Of a stretch of 64,000 nucleotides of DNA, positions 58,942-64,000 are shown piece by piece (the stretch's first letter is position 1; each line of letters starts with the position of its first letter). The translations under genes were made by a program, and so were the position numbers. The DNA is from Lunatimonas lonarensis (lineage in GTDB: Bacteria > Bacteroidota > Bacteroidia > Cytophagales > Cyclobacteriaceae), in assembly GCF_000390185.1 (NCBI RefSeq), contig NZ_AQHR01000091.1, positions 1 through 64,000 on the forward strand. The letters are read 5' to 3'. A model generated the notes under the pieces. The model saw only the letters and a program-made list of their open reading frames with translations. It made no database searches and was not told the DNA's origin.

Positions 58942-61767
58942 ATGAATGATATTTCAAAAATAATAGTTGTACTTGGTCTTTATTTGATGGGGGCCTGTAA
59001 CTATAAAGCGACGGAAGCAGTTTATATAGAAAATAATCAGATAGTCATCCAAAAGAGCGGAATAACCTATCATTTTCAACCTGAATTTTCAGTCATTTAC
59101 AGCGAGAAGGACCCGAAAATGGAAATGAGGCCCGCTGGGATAGAGGGGGTTCCGTACAATGTCATTACCTGGCTTGCCTATCAGGGGAAAGATGCTGATT
59201 TGGCCAAAGTAGAAAGAAGCGATAGCTTTGTCGGGGATGGTTTTGACGATGGGATTTTGGATGGTAAGGCCAACGAGCGAAGTTCCAACCCTTTCAATTC
59301 GGGAAGGTTGATTCCTACCCGGGCAACGCAACTGGAGTCAACAAACGGCATCATTACCCTTGCCTTTAACGGAAATGAGCTATTCGATTTTTCTGCAAGG
59401 GTTCTCACCGATGCTAGCCGTTATCCGGCGATGGAGTTTACCCTGACACCAAAAGCAGAAGGGTATTTTTCAGTGGCTTATACCGGAGCACCTTCTTACA
59501 CCATAGAGGATGTGGCCGAGATTTGGCAGCCCTTGGTATGGCAAGAGAAGCGATTCCCGGAGAGCCCTGTGATGACGTTGGCCTTTCGTGCCCCTATACC
59601 TACGGCGATGGTCCATGACGGGGTAAATTCCCTAGGGGTATTGGCCGCTTCGGAGGAGTTTCCCTTCGACCCTCTGCCGCTGGCAGACAATAGTCGTTTT
59701 GGGCTTATGGTGCGTAGCGAGCAAGGAATGGCACAGCCCCAGCTTGTTGCCCCTGTGCTGGGAGGCATTGATTCTTACAGGAAAGCAGGGGAGGCCTACA
59801 AGTTCACGGCGCTTTTGTTGGTGGAAAAAGGAGCCATCCATGAAGTTTTTGAGCAGGTTGCCCGAAAGATCTTCGGGTTTAATGACTACCGGAAAAACGA
59901 GATATCTTCGCTTAATCAGACACTGGAAGCAATCATAGATTATTCCAAAACAGATTATGCCTGGTTTCTTGATTCCTTAAAGGGTTTTGCCTATTCGACG
60001 GATGTTCCCGGTGCGGTCAAGAATGTTTCTAGTTTGAACCCCCTGGAGCTTGCCATTGTGATGGATGACTCGGCCATGTTCGAAAAAATGGCCTATCCGA
60101 CCTTGGAGTATATGTTGTCCCGGGAGAAGTTTCTTTTTTCGTTGGATCCCAAGCAGCGGATACAGCATCCATCCCGCAGTATGACGGGACGTATTGCGCC
60201 GGTTTCTGAGTTGACTGCCCTATACGATATCCTTGGGCCGCAGAATCGGTTCCTTGTTGATTTGGCCGAAAGGGAGTATGCAGGGGCCCAGATCAGAAAT
60301 CTGGACGTGTTGGATCAGGGGGATACCTGGGAAAACGCCATGCACCTATTTAGGGCTACTGGCGATGAAAAGTATCTGAAAAGGGCCATGGAAGGAGCTA
60401 GTGAATATATCGAAAAACGAGTTGGTGTCAAACAGACCGATTTCAAGGATCCCTATGCGCCGGGAGCCTTTTTTTGGAATGCATTCGTTTCGAAGTGGAT
60501 TGAACTGACGGAGCTATATGAGCTTACCGGAGATGAAAAATACCTGAAAGCCGCACATGATGGGGCGCGTCGGTTTACGATGTTCACCTGGATGTCGCCA
60601 GCGATTCCAGACAGGGAAATCGTAGTGAATAAGGATGGGAAGGCCCCCTTGTATTGGTACCTGAGATCCAAAGGTCACCGGCAGATGTATTTCCCCGAGG
60701 AAGAAGTACCCGCATGGAGGCTTTCCGAGATAGGTCTTACGCCGGAATCGTCGGGAACAAGTCAGGGGCACCGTGCCATTTTCATGGCAAATTATGCCCC
60801 TTGGATGCTTCGCCTAGGGTATTATACAGGCGACCAGTTTCTAAACGAGGTGGCCAAAGCGGCGATAATCGGACGATACAGAAACTTCCCCGGATACCAT
60901 ATCAATACTGCAAGGACGACCGCCTACGAGAAGATTGATTTTCCCCTCAGGCCTCATTTGGACCTAAGTGTAAACTCCTTTCACTATAATCATATCCTGC
61001 CCATGGCTTCTATGCTGCTGGACTATATTGTAACGGACGCTTTTGTCAGGTCAAACGGGGAAATAGACTTCCCCTCAGTGTACATAGAAGGCTATGCCTA
61101 CCTTCAGAATAAATTCTATGGCAGCAAACCGGGCAAATTTTTTGGTGAAGAAGGGGTGCAGTTATGGATGCCGCAAAGCCTTTTGACCATAGACCAGGTC
61201 GAATTGAATTACCTATCGGCCTACAAAGACGACAAACTCTTCCTGGTCTTTATGAATCAATCCGATGAAAGGGTAACGGCAACAGTGAAGATCAATTCGG
61301 ATCTGGTTAAAGGAAGCGATTGGGAGGTGAAGGGCTTGAACGGTCGGCGGTCCCCAAAAATTGAGGATGGTATCCTCAACATTGAGGTGGACGGGGCTGG
61401 ATTGACGGCTGTAATGGTTGAAGGCGTAGCTATACGTACAGGTTTTCAGCAGCGAATGCTTGCCGTTCCCAATTTCCCGTCGGCGGGCTATGAAGAAGTG
61501 GATTTTGGAAACGCCAGGGCCTTGCGCATGCAGCTGGGCGGCTACGACCAGCGTATCTTCATTTATCTTCAGGACGATGATTCCAAATTTTCCGCTGTGG
61601 ACTTATTCTATGAGGACGAACAGGGCAACGAAAAAACCTTGAAAGACCAATCCTATCCCTTTGAATTTACAATCCCCCTCAGGGGTCAGCAAACAGGATT
61701 CAACTTTTGGTTTTCTGGTACGGATATAAACGGGAGGAAAATACAGAGTAAGCGGTACACACTATAA
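58942..61767 (+). CDS. Large lipoprotein with six-hairpin (alpha/alpha barrel)-like domain, unknown activity
   Basis: This 941-residue lipoprotein (lipobox near LMGAC) has an N-terminal beta-rich part (about 30-310), an alpha-helical middle (about 330-760) with repeated helix pairs such as YLKRAMEGASEYIEKR, YLKAAHDGARRF and GHRAIFMANYAPWMLRLGYYTGDQF, and a C-terminal beta domain. That order is typical of six-hairpin glycosidases and polysaccharide lyases, but I cannot assign a CAZy family. The gene follows GH43 by 66 bases. First bases are AT-rich, later ones match the genome. It is a candidate for a new enzyme family. Confidence 0.78.
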   Translation: MNDISKIIVVLGLYLMGACNYKATEAVYIENNQIVIQKSGITYHFQPEFSVIYSEKDPKMEMRPAGIEGVPYNVITWLAYQGKDADLAKVERSDSFVGDGFDDGILDGKANERSSNPFNSGRLIPTRATQLESTNGIITLAFNGNELFDFSARVLTDASRYPAMEFTLTPKAEGYFSVAYTGAPSYTIEDVAEIWQPLVWQEKRFPESPVMTLAFRAPIPTAMVHDGVNSLGVLAASEEFPFDPLPLADNSRFGLMVRSEQGMAQPQLVAPVLGGIDSYRKAGEAYKFTALLLVEKGAIHEVFEQVARKIFGFNDYRKNEISSLNQTLEAIIDYSKTDYAWFLDSLKGFAYSTDVPGAVKNVSSLNPLELAIVMDDSAMFEKMAYPTLEYMLSREKFLFSLDPKQRIQHPSRSMTGRIAPVSELTALYDILGPQNRFLVDLAEREYAGAQIRNLDVLDQGDTWENAMHLFRATGDEKYLKRAMEGASEYIEKRVGVKQTDFKDPYAPGAFFWNAFVSKWIELTELYELTGDEKYLKAAHDGARRFTMFTWMSPAIPDREIVVNKDGKAPLYWYLRSKGHRQMYFPEEEVPAWRLSEIGLTPESSGTSQGHRAIFMANYAPWMLRLGYYTGDQFLNEVAKAAIIGRYRNFPGYHINTARTTAYEKIDFPLRPHLDLSVNSFHYNHILPMASMLLDYIVTDAFVRSNGEIDFPSVYIEGYAYLQNKFYGSKPGKFFGEEGVQLWMPQSLLTIDQVELNYLSAYKDDKLFLVFMNQSDERVTATVKINSDLVKGSDWEVKGLNGRRSPKIEDGILNIEVDGAGLTAVMVEGVAIRTGFQQRMLAVPNFPSAGYEEVDFGNARALRMQLGGYDQRIFIYLQDDDSKFSAVDLFYEDEQGNEKTLKDQSYPFEFTIPLRGQQTGFNFWFSGTDINGRKIQSKRYTL

Positions 61768-62056
61768 ACATCCGATTGGCGGCGTAGGGAGGATAATTTC
61801 TTGCGGCGCGGATTTGTGGGGGCAGCGAGGCTGTCCGAAAAGAGCAGTCTTTTTTACGCTGCCATTTTTCCGGATATTCCGGAGAAGCCAGGCGATCTTG
61901 CCCGTTTGGTTTTTAATTGTACGAAGATTTCAGAGCTACGTCCCTTACTTGCTATATTTCAAAGTTGGGTGAAGCTTTCCGCCTTGCTAGCAGGTCAACC
62001 GACTTTTCGGACATCTACGTTGTACTATTTTAATGTAAAAAATGGGTTTTTAGGCA

Positions 62057-63100
62057 CTAAGTGCTATCACGAACCATCAGTGTGGGCTTCACGGAAATGC
62101 AATCGCAGTCTTCCTGAACTTCATTTTCCAAGATGGAATGGAGTAGCATCTTAGCGGCGGTTTGTCCCATTTCGAAGGAGGGCTGTGCCATCGTGGTCAG
62201 TGCTGGCCGGATAAATTTGGAGGTGATGTCGTCGCCAAAGCCCGCAATGGCCAGCTCCTCGGGCACGGAGATGCCTAAGTTGTGTGCTGCATGTAGTGCC
62301 CCAATTGCAATAATGTCTGCAAAGCAAAAAAGAGCATCCGGTTTTTCCAACCTGCGCCAAAGTCGTTCGATCGTCTCTCCTCCCGTATCGAAGGAAAATT
62401 CGCTAAGCTCAATCTCCATATTCGGATCAGGTGCGATTCCCTGCTCCCTCAGTGCTGCTCGGTAGCCCGCCAAGCGTTCCCGGCAGACTTCCAATGAACG
62501 CGGGCCTCCAATATGGACGATCCGCCGTCTGTTCCGCGCTAGGAGGTGTTCGGTGATCTCCTTGGCTCCGGCGAAATCATCCGTTACGATTTTGCACGTT
62601 TTGATGGATTCGGTTACCCGTTCAAACAGGGTCACGGGAATTCCCCTATTCATAACGCTTTCTATGTGGTCGTAATTGGTGGTTTCTTTCGAAAAGGCGA
62701 TGATGATTCCGTCTACCCGACTGTTCGCGAGGGTTTCTACGATTTCCAGCTCTTTTTTGTAGGATTCCCCGGACTGAAAGATCATTACTTTGTAGTTTTC
62801 CTTGTAGGCGATGTTTTCTATACCAGAGATGGAGTTGGACCAAAAAAACCGGTTGATGGTGGGTACGACTACGCCGATGATCTTGGAGCGCTTGCTGCTT
62901 AGGCTGCTGGCCAGAAGGTTGGGATGGTAATCCAAGTCTTTGGCCATTTTCAATACAGCCTCTTTGGTCTCAGGCTTGATTTCCGTAGAACCGCGGAGGG
63001 CACGGGAAACCGTGGCGACAGAGACCTTGAGCCGCTCGGCGATGTCTTTTATGGTTATGGGTTTTTTCAACGGCTTCGCTTGGGGTGATTTTTGATCCAA
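62057..63100 (-). CDS. LacI-family transcriptional regulator
   Basis: This 347-residue regulator has the LacI helix-turn-helix ITIKDIAERLKVSVATVSRALRG (about 16-38), the hinge region near LLASSLSSKRSKIIGVVVP and a sugar-binding periplasmic-like domain (about 65-340, including HIGGPRSLEVCRERLAGY and ALFCFADIIAIGAL-like strands). The start is TTG 63100; a stop lies four codons upstream in frame and no ATG or GTG lies before the HTH. It is divergent from susC, with the operator copy 2 between them at 63238-63261. It probably controls its own gene, susC and the 52838 operon. Confidence 0.92.
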   Translation of the reverse strand: MDQKSPQAKPLKKPITIKDIAERLKVSVATVSRALRGSTEIKPETKEAVLKMAKDLDYHPNLLASSLSSKRSKIIGVVVPTINRFFWSNSISGIENIAYKENYKVMIFQSGESYKKELEIVETLANSRVDGIIIAFSKETTNYDHIESVMNRGIPVTLFERVTESIKTCKIVTDDFAGAKEITEHLLARNRRRIVHIGGPRSLEVCRERLAGYRAALREQGIAPDPNMEIELSEFSFDTGGETIERLWRRLEKPDALFCFADIIAIGALHAAHNLGISVPEELAIAGFGDDITSKFIRPALTTMAQPSFEMGQTAAKMLLHSILENEVQEDCDCISVKPTLMVRDST

Positions 63101-63237
63101 TTTAACGGTTTACAATTTAAAAGTTACAATTTAGTCTTTTTTGATGGCTAATCGGTAGGAATTTTCTGAAGGGAATTTAGATTTTATCATTTTCAATAAT
63201 TCAAAAAATGCTGTGTTTTGTTGATAAAAAATCAATT

Positions 63238-63261
63238 GTAAACGTTATCGAAAACGTTTAC
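63238..63261. promoter_or_regulatory. LacI-type operator, copy 2
   Basis: A 24-base near-palindrome with arms GTAAACGTTATC and GAAAACGTTTAC, one mismatch only. It is almost identical to copy 1 at 52574-52593 over the shared core, with the same flanking TTG before GTAAACG. The start of GTAAACG lies exactly 80 bases before the TAGTTTAG box at 63318, as in copy 1. It lies between lacI and susC and could control both. Confidence 0.78.
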
Positions 63262-63317
63262 GGTATAAAATTTTGATTTTTGTTGAAAATTTTCTTTTTC
63301 TGCTTAGAGATAATATC

Positions 63318-63325
63318 TAGTTTAG
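63318..63325 (+). promoter_or_regulatory. Candidate -7 box of the susC promoter
   Basis: TAGTTTAG matches the -7 consensus TAnnTTTG with one mismatch. A pyrimidine run (TTTTTC, 63295-63300) takes the place of the -33 element, matching the layout at 52631. The predicted leader before ATG 63392 is about 60 bases. Confidence 0.35.
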
Positions 63326-63391
63326 GTACCAGATTGGCATTAGTTCATTGGGATGGCTATGCCATTTCAATTCACCCAAAATAGAATATTT

Positions 63392-64000
63392 ATGGAAAAA
63401 GCATTACGGTTTCTCTTAGTTCTTTCCTTCGTGCTATGTGCCGGAGGAACGATGGCTCAGTCGGTGGTGGTCACCGGCGTAGTGAGTGATGACAAAGGTG
63501 ATCCCCTTCCTGGAGCGGGGGTTTTGGTAAAGGGCACCACCCGGGGCACGGTCACAGATATTGACGGTAAGTATAACTTATCGGTAGGTGGTCCTTCGGA
63601 TGTATTGGTGTTTTCCTACGTGGGTTATGAGCGAAGGGAGATACAGGTAGACTCCCAAACCACGATTGATGTGCGGCTTGCCTTGGACATGAGTGGGCTG
63701 GATGAGGTCGTCGTTGTTGGGTATGGAGATCAGAAGCGGATCAACCTGACGGGCTCGGTTGAATCCATTGATGGGGCGGCAATCGCCAGGCAGCCGGTGT
63801 TTCGGGCCTCTCAGGCTTTAGTCGGTTTATCGCCAGGGCTTACAGCCATTCAGTCTAGCGGTAGGCCTGGCGCGGATGGCGCGACCCTCCGAATCCGGGG
63901 AACAGGCTCCCTCGGAGCGTCCAACGACCCTTTGGTGCTCATAGACGGTATACAGGGCGATATCAACAATATTGATCCTGCGGATATTGAGAGCATTTCT
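63392..64000 (+). CDS. SusC/RagA TonB-linked outer-membrane protein, N-terminal part
   Basis: The first 203 residues are visible. A signal peptide (MEKALRFLLVLSFVLCAGG, cleavage near MAQ) precedes a CarboxypepD_reg-like domain with VSDDKGDPLPGAGVLVKGTTRG and DIDGKYNLSV. The SusC signature DEVVVVGYG follows, then the plug start with LVGLSPGLTAI and GTGSLGASNDPLVLIDG. The gene runs off the window end. An in-frame ATG at 63353 is possible but less likely. SusC receptors import glycans with a SusD partner, which would lie beyond base 64000. Operator copy 2 lies upstream. Confidence 0.95.
   Translation, partial: MEKALRFLLVLSFVLCAGGTMAQSVVVTGVVSDDKGDPLPGAGVLVKGTTRGTVTDIDGKYNLSVGGPSDVLVFSYVGYERREIQVDSQTTIDVRLALDMSGLDEVVVVGYGDQKRINLTGSVESIDGAAIARQPVFRASQALVGLSPGLTAIQSSGRPGADGATLRIRGTGSLGASNDPLVLIDGIQGDINNIDPADIESIS

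Larger units (their letters stand above)
63101..63391. other. 291-base divergent region between lacI and susC
   Basis: The AT-rich gap holds operator copy 2, about 138 bases before the lacI start and 131 before the susC start, and a TAGTTTAG box at 63318-63325 that would serve susC. No gene is seen. Confidence 0.6.

Noticed and set aside
61801-62154. 117-codon frame between the 941-residue gene and lacI
   Set aside because: TTG start, no motifs and overlap with the end of lacI; the region is an ordinary convergent gap.
1-64000. tRNA, rRNA or CRISPR loci
   Set aside because: No cloverleaf, rRNA core or regularly spaced direct repeats were seen by eye; short RNAs could be missed without a covariance search.

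Overview
This window reads as a chromosomal segment of a Bacteroidota bacterium, most likely order Cytophagales (Cyclobacteriaceae-like; the family is an inference from gene content, not from a search). Pointers are a SusC/RagA TonB-linked receptor, a TonB-dependent receptor paired with a DUF4249 lipoprotein, a TamL-type BamA-like lipoprotein, a Bat (VWA/TPR) cluster, many lipoprotein signal peptides, A/T-rich intergenic gaps with TAnnTTTG-like promoter boxes, and GlsA/GlsB-type acyltransferases.

Layout. 0-0.5 kb: end of an IS1595-type transposase cut by the window edge. 0.6-10.3 kb: partial denitrification island. A minus-strand unit carries an FNR-like regulator, a copper nitrite reductase fused to cytochrome c (NirK), NirV and a SCO1-type copper chaperone. 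Divergent from it is a complete NorC-NorB-NorQ-NorD-NorE-NorF nitric oxide reductase unit. Together they convert nitrite to N2O; no N2O reductase is visible here. 10.5-25 kb: housekeeping genes: Dps, a tight four-gene operon with two poorly described proteins, Pcm, riboflavin synthase, PAP2 phosphatase, HemF, TamL, an rRNA/tRNA methyltransferase, a BASS transporter, a queuosine-precursor transporter, RNase Z, a STAS protein and PurC. 25-29.5 kb: YwqK-like repeat protein, thiolase and a shortened Bat cluster. 29.7-38.7 kb: TonB receptor/DUF4249 pair and a tripartite RND efflux system. 38.7-47.1 kb: an SDR oxidoreductase, a GlsA/GlsB-like lipid acyltransferase pair behind a structured leader, an aldo/keto reductase with a FucP-like transporter, and a sigma factor/TPR anti-sigma pair with a hypothetical gene. 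47.4-52.5 kb: methylglyoxal synthase, phosphofructokinase, class II aldolase, a leaderless solute-binding-like protein and an FN3/beta-propeller lipoprotein.

52.5-64 kb: an accessory glycan region. It holds a cytochrome/DUF1549/LamG/DUF1553 lipoprotein, a Tat-exported DUF1501 protein, a GH43-like enzyme, a 941-residue six-hairpin-like lipoprotein, a LacI regulator and the start of a SusC receptor. Two almost identical LacI-type palindromes lie before the first gene and between lacI and susC. Each is exactly 80 bases upstream of a TAnnTTTG-like box, which suggests one regulon for the whole block. This is the best candidate for an undescribed system in the window.
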